Shown: piece after piece, positions 36,555 to 44,892 of the stretch | Numbering within the stretch: the stretch's first letter is position 1 | How the letters are laid out: every line of letters starts with the position of its first letter | DNA from: Propionispira raffinosivorans DSM 20765 | GTDB taxonomy: Bacteria > Bacillota > Negativicutes > Selenomonadales > Selenomonadaceae | Reading direction: 5' to 3' | DNA: 64,000 nt | NCBI RefSeq assembly: GCF_000381065.1 | Contig: NZ_KB905841.1 | Coordinates: forward strand, 158,477-222,476 | Notes under the pieces: generated by a model | What the model was told of the DNA's origin: nothing | The model's database searches: none | The model's input: the letters and a program-made list of their open reading frames with translations, nothing else | Program-made: the position numbers and the translations under genes

Positions 36555-37760
36555 TCAGTTTCTGATATTATGATATATATTATGCATATATGTTTGTAAA
36601 AACATTTCCTCAACTTGGCTAAAAAACAAAAAATCTTTTTTTTCAATAAAACCTATGCTTCTTAAATATATAGCGATATCATGTTCATATTTAGACGTTG
36701 TTATTATAATAACTGATTGTTTCTTTAAAAGCTCAGACATAGTTGGTTTATGTACACTACAGCCTTCAATATGAACATCACCATTTCTCATACCATCCCA
36801 TAAAGAAAATATCCCGATGCCTCCCAAGGACAACAACTCTAAGCATCTTTTTCCATCTAGCCCCATTCCCCACAAACTATATAGTTGCTTTGGATTAAGT
36901 ATTTCTGACAAAACCGTTCTTAGTGTATTCTGATTTTCCTTCCGTTTGGATCGAATTATTATATAATTAGGGACAAGCCCCATGTTTAATTTTCTTATTT
37001 TCCAATTTTCCCAAGGTTTAATCTCATCTTTTATTTCCTCAATATTATATCCATATTTTTGTATAAATTTTTTCCAAATTAAAAATCTACCTTTGTACCA
37101 TCCATGTGTTCCAAATGGTAAATTTTTTTCTAACCTGCCATAGCAGTGCCTAACATTATATTCTATTGAAAATCTCAATGCTATTTGAATGCTGGGCACT
37201 TTAAAATTCAACTTTTCTTTGGTACCACAAAAGGCCCAAAAAAGATCTTCTGTTTTATAAAATAGCTTTCCTAATGAATGATGTAAACAAAGATCATCCT
37301 TGTCCTGTAAGATGCGAAGAAAACTCTTTACTCTTCTTAATGAAAATCCTCCATTCCCTACATAACTATCTATATCATGCCATCCTCCCATAAATTTACT
37401 TACTGGTGACCCAATATAATCAAAATCCAACTGACAAAAATCCATTAACTTATCTGAAAAAACGAATGCATCTAGGTGATATATCAAAATATATTCATAC
37501 TGCAGAAATCTAGAATAAAATTCTTCTGACAGCAACAATTTACTATGTGACTCAGTACTTCCAAAATAACATTCATCAAATCGTTCTGTTTTGTATTCTT
37601 TATATTCATCACCAAAATCAAAAGCTAAAGATTTTGGTGCAACAAATATTTTAGTGTGGTGTTTCAAAATCTTATTAACTTGTTCTAAAGATATTCGTTC
37701 TAAAAGGCTTAATTTATCATTGTTTCCTAAAGGAATAACAACAGCAACCATTCTATCCAT
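36555..37760 (-). CDS. DUF5672 glycosyltransferase with C-terminal Rossmann module (copy B)
   Basis: The 401-residue paralogue of copy A has the same order: DUF5672 (VAVVIPLGNN, LIYHLDAFVFSDKLMDFCQLDFDYIGSP, VGNGGFSLRRV) and a C-terminal Rossmann-like module from about 290 (LYSLWGMGLDGKRCLELL, IIITTSKYEHDIA). AGGTG precedes ATG 37760. The catalytic DAFVFSD stretch is kept in both copies, so both are probably active, perhaps with different donor or acceptor preference. Confidence 0.8.
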   Translation of the reverse strand: MDRMVAVVIPLGNNDKLSLLERISLEQVNKILKHHTKIFVAPKSLAFDFGDEYKEYKTERFDECYFGSTESHSKLLLSEEFYSRFLQYEYILIYHLDAFVFSDKLMDFCQLDFDYIGSPVSKFMGGWHDIDSYVGNGGFSLRRVKSFLRILQDKDDLCLHHSLGKLFYKTEDLFWAFCGTKEKLNFKVPSIQIALRFSIEYNVRHCYGRLEKNLPFGTHGWYKGRFLIWKKFIQKYGYNIEEIKDEIKPWENWKIRKLNMGLVPNYIIIRSKRKENQNTLRTVLSEILNPKQLYSLWGMGLDGKRCLELLSLGGIGIFSLWDGMRNGDVHIEGCSVHKPTMSELLKKQSVIIITTSKYEHDIAIYLRSIGFIEKKDFLFFSQVEEMFLQTYMHNIYHNIRN

Positions 37761-37799
37761 ATATAAACACACCTATTCTCACTGATTTCATCATTCTTA

Positions 37800-39692
37800 T
37801 TAAATTGCAACAAATAAATTTTCAGATCCAAACTTTTTTGCGGTTAATAATTCTTTAATCATTTTTTTTACAGCAGGATCTTGTATTGCTAAAACAATTC
37901 CAATAGATGCTTCAAAATCAATCTCCGCAACTTCATATATTTTATGCCCATACAGTAAAACATCATCCTGCTCTTTTTGTGAAACTATAAAGCCTGTATA
38001 TTCTATCTGCTCCCGTTCCATCAACTGAGAAAACTTTTTCCCAAAATAGCCTTTTCCATATATGTATAACCTTGAAAATCTTTGCCTTACTTTTTTTACA
38101 TTGGCCAACACTAATTCTAATTTCAAATCACTAATACAATCTATATCTTTATTTGGTGAGGTCGTCTTTAATTCAGATTCCACTTTTTTCCATTTTTCCA
38201 TCATATAATCAACAGCATAAGCAGTAGTTTGTATAATCCCAAAGCATCTTTTTCGTTTTTTTAGTATCTCTACAAATGAACATTCCACGTCATCGCTCAA
38301 CAAAGATACAAAAAAATCTCGTCGACACCATAAATCATACGTTAGGGAGACAGCCGTCTCAGATAGCATCACATATTTATCTCGTTGTCTTATATATGCA
38401 GCCAAAAAGTCAATTCTTTTGTCTTCCGACAATATATGCAATACTTTTTTTAAGTAAGAAAAAGATACCAACATATTATCATATTTTTCATAGTTGTAAT
38501 CATGTACTATCCCTATATATTTACAGCACCCAAATTCTTTATGAACTAAGCCTATATATTTCTCTATATATCTATTTTTATCTGAACCAAAATACTTGAT
38601 ATGGCATTCTGGTAGAAAATCTTTTATTATATTATATTGCTCATTATTAATAAAATCATCTAAAATACATATGCAAATAGTAATATTAGCAGCGATTTTT
38701 TTTAATGTTTTTAATCGAGCACTATCCCACTCATGTAAATTGCCTATAAAAAAAAATACAATAGCATTTTCTATTTTTTCAAAACATGGAACATTTTTAT
38801 TATTTGGTATCACAAAATTAAGATGTAGTACTTGCTGAACTTCTGCCATGTCTTGTGTTCTCAATATATTATTCCATATAAGGTTTATATCATATTCTGT
38901 ATATTGAGTAATATATTGAAGTACTAGTTTCACATCCTCATTCATATCATAATCAATATTTATGAATGAAAAAACCTTTCTTTTTAAAACAGGGCAATGC
39001 TTTTCTTTTATAAACTGATAATTTACATGATATATTTGCGTAAAATTTTTCTTTATATCATTACATTCCATATAAAAAGGATAGTCTATATAACTATCCC
39101 ATCTATATCCCCTCTGACTAAACCATTGTGTAAATCGTAATTCAAACTGAAATACTGCATCCTTATAATTATCAATTGCGCCATTTTGTTCTTTCCAAAA
39201 TTTTTTAAAATCATTATTATGTAGAAGTCGGCTATTTACAAATAAAAAGTATGCTTGCAAATGTTCTATTATATAGCCCCACGCACCCTTATTTAATGGT
39301 TTCTGTTTCGTAATTCCCCAAAAATCTAGATTTTTATTTTGCATTTCATTGAACATTTTATCAAACGGATAAATAGGACCGAAAAATGTATTATTAAAAA
39401 AAATCAAGCTATCATATTCACAAACTTTTTCCCATCCAATAAAATTAACTAAAACATCCTTATATGCACCTGAATCATAGCCAATATTTTTTCGTATCAA
39501 AATATCATCTGTATAGATGCTAAAACGTTCATAAAATTCATCACGTAAAATACCATTACATACAATGACTAAATCATCAACATACGAGTTCATCGCATCT
39601 AATAAATAAAAAACATATTCATCCGCAATACCCTCAGCATCATACATATTAAAAATTGCCAATATTTTTTTATCTGCTATCATTTCAAACAC
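37800..39692 (-). CDS. RgpF-family (rhamnan synthesis F) protein with Rossmann module
   Basis: The 630-residue protein opens with an RgpF domain (about 8-270: LAIFNMYDAEGIADEYVFYL, YDSGAYKDVLVNFIGWEKV, FFNNTFFGPIYPF, PVLKRKVFSFI), continues with a degenerate second half (about 300-500, CKYIGIVHDYN), and ends with the Rossmann module (about 540-630, LYIYGKGYFGKKFSQL). RgpF-type proteins elongate or branch rhamnose-containing polymers. The GTG at 39692 and the ATG three codons later are both possible starts. It is a distant relative of the pair at 44893 and 46972. Confidence 0.8.
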   Translation of the reverse strand: MFEMIADKKILAIFNMYDAEGIADEYVFYLLDAMNSYVDDLVIVCNGILRDEFYERFSIYTDDILIRKNIGYDSGAYKDVLVNFIGWEKVCEYDSLIFFNNTFFGPIYPFDKMFNEMQNKNLDFWGITKQKPLNKGAWGYIIEHLQAYFLFVNSRLLHNNDFKKFWKEQNGAIDNYKDAVFQFELRFTQWFSQRGYRWDSYIDYPFYMECNDIKKNFTQIYHVNYQFIKEKHCPVLKRKVFSFINIDYDMNEDVKLVLQYITQYTEYDINLIWNNILRTQDMAEVQQVLHLNFVIPNNKNVPCFEKIENAIVFFFIGNLHEWDSARLKTLKKIAANITICICILDDFINNEQYNIIKDFLPECHIKYFGSDKNRYIEKYIGLVHKEFGCCKYIGIVHDYNYEKYDNMLVSFSYLKKVLHILSEDKRIDFLAAYIRQRDKYVMLSETAVSLTYDLWCRRDFFVSLLSDDVECSFVEILKKRKRCFGIIQTTAYAVDYMMEKWKKVESELKTTSPNKDIDCISDLKLELVLANVKKVRQRFSRLYIYGKGYFGKKFSQLMEREQIEYTGFIVSQKEQDDVLLYGHKIYEVAEIDFEASIGIVLAIQDPAVKKMIKELLTAKKFGSENLFVAI

Positions 39693-39713
39693 CCTATTCC
39701 TTTGCCAATCGTT

Positions 39714-40394
39714 TCAGAGGTCAATCTTCTCTATTAAATATCCTAAGTCATCCATATAGATCGCAGCATATTCATTATTTTGCACCTCAATAAACTCACT
39801 GTTTCTTGTGATTTTTTCTCTCCGAATCCAACATGCCCTTTGAAATATGCTTAGACTATCATCTGGCACAGATACGTTTAGAGTGTTTAACTTCATTCTC
39901 AAATATTCAAGACTAACTGGCTCTTTAGGGTAGATTCTGCTAATTTGTTTATCTTTTAGAAAAAGATCTAAAAGATTTTGTATGTAAATGGATGATTTCA
40001 GTAAATTTTCCATCAAACAATATCGGTAAGATTTTAAAAATGCTTTTGTATTATGTTTTAAAAATTCCCGGTTAACTGGCAGAAAGCATATATAATCAAA
40101 TGCTTTCATTTGATGTGCCGTCTTATTCAAAATGGATGAAAAATCTAGCGCAAGTTTTTCATCTGCACAGAAATGATACGCGACTGGATTTTTTTTATTA
40201 TTTATGACTTCATTTACAATATCTTTTTCCACGTAAAAAAAAACCTCAAATCTGTCATCCAATCTTTCTATATACTCCAGCGCTAAATGATAAAATTCGA
40301 TATCCGGAACATCCAAAAATATTCCCATTTTTTTATCGCTTAAATTTTGTACAGATGCTACATTTTCATCAAAAGGTAGTATATACTGCTTCAT
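39714..40394 (-). CDS. unnamed protein resembling the second half of RgpF-type proteins
   Basis: The 226-residue protein has no firm family. Its later half follows the same order as the second half of the RgpF proteins at 44893 and 46972: DYICFLPVN against KYICVVNDY, a YIQNLLDLF against YIENVIELF, then a proline-rich turn, and a closing FQRACWIRREKI against GSFWCRTEIL. I infer a free-standing version of that domain. ATG 40394 overlaps the epimerase stop (TAATG) and has GAGGGAG ten bases upstream. It has no catalytic signature that I can name. Confidence 0.55.
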   Translation of the reverse strand: MKQYILPFDENVASVQNLSDKKMGIFLDVPDIEFYHLALEYIERLDDRFEVFFYVEKDIVNEVINNKKNPVAYHFCADEKLALDFSSILNKTAHQMKAFDYICFLPVNREFLKHNTKAFLKSYRYCLMENLLKSSIYIQNLLDLFLKDKQISRIYPKEPVSLEYLRMKLNTLNVSVPDDSLSIFQRACWIRREKITRNSEFIEVQNNEYAAIYMDDLGYLIEKIDL

Positions 40395-41275
40395 TAAAAA
40401 CAAACTCCCTCATATGTTTTTAACCCATCCAATAAACTATATTTATGTTTGAATTTCAGTGCATTCAATTTCTGAATTTCGCCAACAATACAGACCTGCC
40501 CCTCATTAGGTTGACATTCCAAATAACCTGTTTTATCTACCTGCCGAGCAACAGTCATAAGTATGTCTCTGATTGTATGCCCCTGTCCTGTACATATATT
40601 AATAATTCCTGCAGCCTCAATATGACCTACAAATACGGTAAAAATTTCTGCAACATCATCTATATGGATATAATCCACTCTATTATTTGGCGTTCGACAA
40701 ATAAATTTTTTATTTGCCAGCAAACTTTTGCGCACACTAGTAATAAGCTTCCTATCCTCTTCCCCTGGACCATAAGGATAAAAAATTCGTCCCCAAACAA
40801 ATCTTGCTTTATATTGTATACACAAACTCTTCAATTCAGTATAAGCTGCCAATTTAGATTCTCCATACAAAGTTTTCGGTATGGCAGGCATATTTTCCTT
40901 TAATTTGGAACACGCTGATAGCTCATACTCTAAACAGGTTCCGCTACCAATAATAACCTTACCACCATTTTCCAAAAACACCTTTGCAAGCACCTTACTC
41001 CACTCCACCCATTGACAGTTTTCAAAAGATGCCATATAATCTGCTTCTTTTACATTCCAAGCAAGATGCACAAGAATCTCTGGTTTAATATTCTTTATGG
41101 CAGTTTTTAAACCCATTTCATCCGATATTGCTCCTTGTATATAATGCAGCCGGCCTTTATCGTTTTTCTTTTGTCTAGTCAAAACATAAATTTCATATTG
41201 CTGTTGTTTCATTAAAGCATTAACTACAGCCGTCCCAATAAACCCTGTACCACCAGTAACAAAAATTTTCTTCAT
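40394..41275 (-). CDS. NAD-dependent epimerase/reductase, probable NDP-4-keto-sugar reductase
   Basis: The 293-residue short-chain dehydrogenase of the extended type has the NAD fold TGGTGFIGTAVVNAL at the start and the catalytic YGESK (Tyr-x3-Lys). The late VDYIHIDDVAEIF is typical of nucleotide-sugar enzymes. It follows rfbF, rfbG, a C-methyltransferase and an rfbC-type epimerase, so it likely reduces the C4 ketone at the last step of the CDP-sugar pathway. The second of two adjacent ATGs is better spaced from AAGGGG. Confidence 0.85.
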   Translation of the reverse strand: MKKIFVTGGTGFIGTAVVNALMKQQQYEIYVLTRQKKNDKGRLHYIQGAISDEMGLKTAIKNIKPEILVHLAWNVKEADYMASFENCQWVEWSKVLAKVFLENGGKVIIGSGTCLEYELSACSKLKENMPAIPKTLYGESKLAAYTELKSLCIQYKARFVWGRIFYPYGPGEEDRKLITSVRKSLLANKKFICRTPNNRVDYIHIDDVAEIFTVFVGHIEAAGIINICTGQGHTIRDILMTVARQVDKTGYLECQPNEGQVCIVGEIQKLNALKFKHKYSLLDGLKTYEGVCF

Positions 41276-41284
41276 CATAACCCC

Positions 41285-41800
41285 TTAATAACTTTGGTCT
41301 TTTTTAGATATAATTTTATCTAAAATCGGCCACTGTATATTAAATCTTTCATCATTATATCCGATACCTTCACCAGAATCCGGCTGGTAAAATGATCCCA
41401 TCTGATAATAAACTATGCTATCATCCCGCAAACTCTGAAATCCATGGGCCACTCCCGCAGGAATATACAACATTTGATGATTTTCCGCACTTAATTCTGC
41501 CGCCACCCATTTACCATAAGTTTTAGAATTTTTTCGGACATCTAAGGCCACATCATAAATTGCCCCCTGTAGACAGGATACCACCTTGACCTCCTCATAA
41601 GGTGGTATCTGATAATGCATACCACGCAATGTCCCCTTCTTTTTATTATAAGAAAGATTACACTGCAAAAACTCTGTACATAAACCATATTCAGCAAACT
41701 CTTTTTGACAAAAACTACGTGCAAAAAAACCACGCTCATCTTCATGCTTCTCAATAGAAATTAAGTATACACCCGGTATCGCTAACTCTTTAAAAATCAT
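41285..41800 (-). CDS. dTDP-4-dehydrorhamnose 3,5-epimerase family (RfbC-like)
   Basis: This 171-residue cupin epimerises C3 and/or C5 of an NDP-4-keto-6-deoxysugar. The family block GTLRGMHYQIPP holds the catalytic His, QGAIYDVALDVRK follows, and the tyrosine region reads YYQMGSFYQPDSGEGIGYND. Length is slightly short of RmlC (about 180). The ATG overlaps the C-methyltransferase stop (ATGA). No rmlA, rmlB or rmlD is nearby, so the substrate is probably the CDP-sugar made here rather than dTDP-rhamnose. Confidence 0.87.
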   Translation of the reverse strand: MIFKELAIPGVYLISIEKHEDERGFFARSFCQKEFAEYGLCTEFLQCNLSYNKKKGTLRGMHYQIPPYEEVKVVSCLQGAIYDVALDVRKNSKTYGKWVAAELSAENHQMLYIPAGVAHGFQSLRDDSIVYYQMGSFYQPDSGEGIGYNDERFNIQWPILDKIISKKDQSY

Positions 41801-43038
41801 TCAACAATCTCCACTTCTGGAATTGGCAAAAGGAACTTTGCGCCCCAAGCCTTTACATAATGAAGCTGCTGCATAATCTCCTCTTTTAAATTCCAAGGTA
41901 ATATTAATATATAGTCAGGCTTCGTTTCACGGATTTTATCTGGACTGTAGACTGGAATACATGATCCTGGAAGCAACGTATTCTGCTTATGCGGATTCAT
42001 ATCAACAGCATAGTCAATAAATTCCTGCCGAATCCCGCAATAATTCAAGAGTGTATTTCCCTTAGCTGCTGCACCATAGACCACAATATTTTTATTTTGG
42101 CGTTTTAATTCAATCAGACAAGATAACAAATCATACTTTACTTTTTTCACGCTCTCTGAAAAAGTAAGATATGTATTGATTTGATCCAGCCCTGCTTTTT
42201 TTTCCTTCTCCAGTATGCGCGCTACATTATCACTAACTATATAACGAGAGCAATTCGCATGACAGGCAAAAATTCGCAAAGAGCCACCATGTGTTGCCCA
42301 CTCCTGCACATCAAATAAGCGTAAGCCGTGAGCGGCAAAAATCTGCTGCACGGTCAAAAAAGATAAATAGGAAAAATGTTCATGATAAATCGTATCGAAC
42401 TGATTCTTTTCGATTAAATTCAGCAGATGTGGAAACTCCATTGTGACAATGCCGTCATCTGCTAATAAAATTTTCATTCCTGCAACAAAGTCATTGATAT
42501 CAGGTACATGTGCCAAAACATTATTCCCTAACAACAAATCTGCTTTTTTCCCTTCACTAACTAACTTTTGCGCCAATGCAGTTCCAAAAAATTCACTGAT
42601 TGTAGGAATTCCTTTTTCTTTTTTCGCAACTTCTGCCACATTTTTTGCTGGTTCAATTCCTAATACTGGAATGTCAACTTCTTTAAAATATTGCAAAAGA
42701 TATCCATCATTACTGGCAATTTCCACAACCTGTGAATGATTATTTATATCATGATTTTTGACCATATATTCCACATAATCTTTCGCATGCTTTAACCAAC
42801 TTGTCGAAAAAGAACTGAAATATGCATAATCATTGAAAATATCGGAAGGAGTTTCAAATTCTTCCAACTGAACTAAAAAACATTGATCACATACTCGTAC
42901 ATGCAGTGGATAGCTGATTTGACCCTGTTCACTTTTATCCATCGAAATGTATGAATTAGATAACGGTGACATCCCCAAATCTATAAAAGTATGCTTTATC
43001 TCATGTTGACAAAATCGGCAAAATATTTTTTTTCTCAT
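41797..43038 (-). CDS. NDP-4-keto-6-deoxysugar C-methyltransferase
   Basis: The 413-residue protein has the three-part architecture of sugar C-methyltransferases. An N-terminal zinc-binding domain has CRFC near the start and CDQC around residue 50. The central SAM domain (about 90-250) carries VVEIASNDGYLLQYF and VLGIEPAKNVA. The C-terminal domain (about 290-413) reads NIVVYGAAAKGNTLLNYCG. It would add a methyl branch, commonly at C3. AAGGAG lies nine bases before ATG 43038, just past the rfbG stop; the longer frame to 43062 overlaps rfbG and is rejected. Confidence 0.9.
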   Translation of the reverse strand: MRKKIFCRFCQHEIKHTFIDLGMSPLSNSYISMDKSEQGQISYPLHVRVCDQCFLVQLEEFETPSDIFNDYAYFSSFSTSWLKHAKDYVEYMVKNHDINNHSQVVEIASNDGYLLQYFKEVDIPVLGIEPAKNVAEVAKKEKGIPTISEFFGTALAQKLVSEGKKADLLLGNNVLAHVPDINDFVAGMKILLADDGIVTMEFPHLLNLIEKNQFDTIYHEHFSYLSFLTVQQIFAAHGLRLFDVQEWATHGGSLRIFACHANCSRYIVSDNVARILEKEKKAGLDQINTYLTFSESVKKVKYDLLSCLIELKRQNKNIVVYGAAAKGNTLLNYCGIRQEFIDYAVDMNPHKQNTLLPGSCIPVYSPDKIRETKPDYILILPWNLKEEIMQQLHYVKAWGAKFLLPIPEVEIVE

Positions 43039-43042
43039 TGTA

Positions 43043-44095
43043 TCATACTCCTTGAAATTCATTAATTTGCTGCAAAGAAATTTCTCTCATATCTGTCTTT
43101 TGTTCTATCCACGCGTTATACCAAGCCACCGTCATTTTTACCGCCTGCTCCAATTCGAGCGAAGGTTCCCAATGCAATATACTACTAGCCTTGGATATGT
43201 CCAGTTCTAAATTCCGATTTTCGTGTAAATTATCTTTAACTTCCACTTTATACTTTCCACCAGTAAAATCACATACAAGTTTTACGACCTCTTCCACCAT
43301 ACGCTGTGCACTCCGCTCCGGACCAAAATTCCAAGCCTCTGCCCATGGAGTGCCTTCCATATACAATTTCTCAGCCAACATCAAATAGCCTTTCAACGGT
43401 TCCAATACAAATTGCCATGGTCGAATTGCCTCTGGATTGCGCAAAATAATTTCCCGATGATTTTGAATCGCACGAATACAATCTGGAATCAGACGATCCT
43501 TCGCCCAATCACCACCACCAATAACATTTCCTGCTCGCGCTGTTGCCAAAAATATTTTATTTTCCTGAAAAAAAGACAAGCGATAAGACTGCGCAACCAA
43601 CTCTGCGCAAGCCTTACTTGATGCATATGGATCATAACCGCCAAGGGGGTCCGATTCCCTATATCCCCATATCCATTCCTTATTTTCATAACATTTATCG
43701 GTTGTAATAATAACAATAGATTTAACAGATGGGCACTTTCTTGCAGCTTCCAATATATTAACAGTCCCCATAACATTGGTTGCATAAGTTTCTAATGGGT
43801 AACGATACGATTCACGCACTAATGGTTGGGCAGCCAAATGAAAAATAATTTCTGGCTCACACTTCCGCATATATGCCGAAACAGACTCTTGATTACGGAT
43901 ATCCCCATATTGATTATGCAAAATATCTTCTAAATGACATTCGGCAAACATATTCGGCGTTTTAGGCATTTCTAAGGCATAGCCGTACACCTCAGCTTGA
44001 AGCGAATGAAGCCACAAAGATAACCATGACCCTTTAAAACCAGTATGACCAGTAACCAGTACTTTTTTCCCTCGCCAAAAAGATTTATCTACCAT
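43043..44095 (-). CDS. rfbG: CDP-glucose 4,6-dehydratase
   Basis: RfbG converts CDP-glucose to CDP-4-keto-6-deoxyglucose. The 350-residue extended SDR starts MVDKSFWRGKKVLVTGHTGFKGSW, the usual RfbG opening, and has HLAAQPLVRESY, TTDKCYENKEW, the catalytic YDPYASSK, and RPWQFVLEPLKGYL. GAAGG lies upstream of ATG 44095, directly after the rfbF stop. Pairing with rfbF makes the assignment firm. Confidence 0.95.
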   Translation of the reverse strand: MVDKSFWRGKKVLVTGHTGFKGSWLSLWLHSLQAEVYGYALEMPKTPNMFAECHLEDILHNQYGDIRNQESVSAYMRKCEPEIIFHLAAQPLVRESYRYPLETYATNVMGTVNILEAARKCPSVKSIVIITTDKCYENKEWIWGYRESDPLGGYDPYASSKACAELVAQSYRLSFFQENKIFLATARAGNVIGGGDWAKDRLIPDCIRAIQNHREIILRNPEAIRPWQFVLEPLKGYLMLAEKLYMEGTPWAEAWNFGPERSAQRMVEEVVKLVCDFTGGKYKVEVKDNLHENRNLELDISKASSILHWEPSLELEQAVKMTVAWYNAWIEQKTDMREISLQQINEFQGV

Positions 44096-44097
44096 AT

Positions 44098-44874
44098 TTA
44101 CCAGACCTTCCATGGAGCTTTTCCCTTATTCCAAAGTTCCTCCAGCAACTTCTTATCTCTCATCGTATCCATAGATTGCCAAAATCCAAGGTGATTATAT
44201 GCAATCATTTCATTCTCTTTTACCATGCGTTCCAACGGTTCACGTTCTAAATAAGTATCATCGCCGGTAATATAACCAAAAACATCTGGTTCAAATACAA
44301 AAAAGCCACCGCTAACACATCCACCATCTCCTAATGGTTTTTCTTGAAATGCATTTACTATATTACTTTGTTCATGGATACTCAACGCACCATACCGGCC
44401 TGCCGGTCTGATTGCTGTGACTGTCACTTTCTTTCTATTTTCTCGATGGTATTCCAGCAATTTTGTAATATTAATATCGCTGACACCATCCCCGTAAGTC
44501 ATCATGAACGTTTCATTTCCTATATAGTCTTTTACACGTTTCAGTCTACCACCAGTCATTGTCTCATATCCCGTATCAACTAAGGTAACACGCCATGGCT
44601 CTGCATGATGTGTATGTATAATCTGCTGGTTTCCCTCTCTAAAATCAAACGTAATATCTGACTCATGCAAATAATAATTTGCAAAATATTCTTTAATGTA
44701 ATACCCTTTATATCCAAGACAAATAATAAAATCTGTTATTCCATAATACGAATATATCTTCATAATATGCCAAAGAATAGGTCGACCACCAATTTCAATC
44801 ATCGGCTTTGGCCGAATCACCGATTCCTCACTAATACGCGTACCAAAGCCACCTGCTAAAATAACTGCTTTCAT
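44098..44874 (-). CDS. rfbF: glucose-1-phosphate cytidylyltransferase
   Basis: RfbF makes CDP-glucose from glucose-1-phosphate and CTP. The 258 residues begin MKAVILAGGFGTRISEESVI, with RPKPMIEIGGRPILWHIMKIYSYYG and MMTYGDGVSDINI. AGGGGG lies seven bases before the ATG. It is first of the five-gene CDP-sugar set, all closely spaced or overlapping. Confidence 0.95.
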   Translation of the reverse strand: MKAVILAGGFGTRISEESVIRPKPMIEIGGRPILWHIMKIYSYYGITDFIICLGYKGYYIKEYFANYYLHESDITFDFREGNQQIIHTHHAEPWRVTLVDTGYETMTGGRLKRVKDYIGNETFMMTYGDGVSDINITKLLEYHRENRKKVTVTAIRPAGRYGALSIHEQSNIVNAFQEKPLGDGGCVSGGFFVFEPDVFGYITGDDTYLEREPLERMVKENEMIAYNHLGFWQSMDTMRDKKLLEELWNKGKAPWKVW

Positions 44875-44892
44875 AATAGTACCCCCTAAAAT

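Noticed and set aside
40445..40903. 152-codon plus-strand frame opposite the epimerase gene
   Set aside because: It is antisense to a clear short-chain dehydrogenase, with no start signal.
41285..44874. dTDP-L-rhamnose pathway
   Set aside because: Only an rmlC-like gene is present; rmlA, rmlB and rmlD are missing and the neighbours make a CDP-sugar, so the epimerase is assigned to that route.
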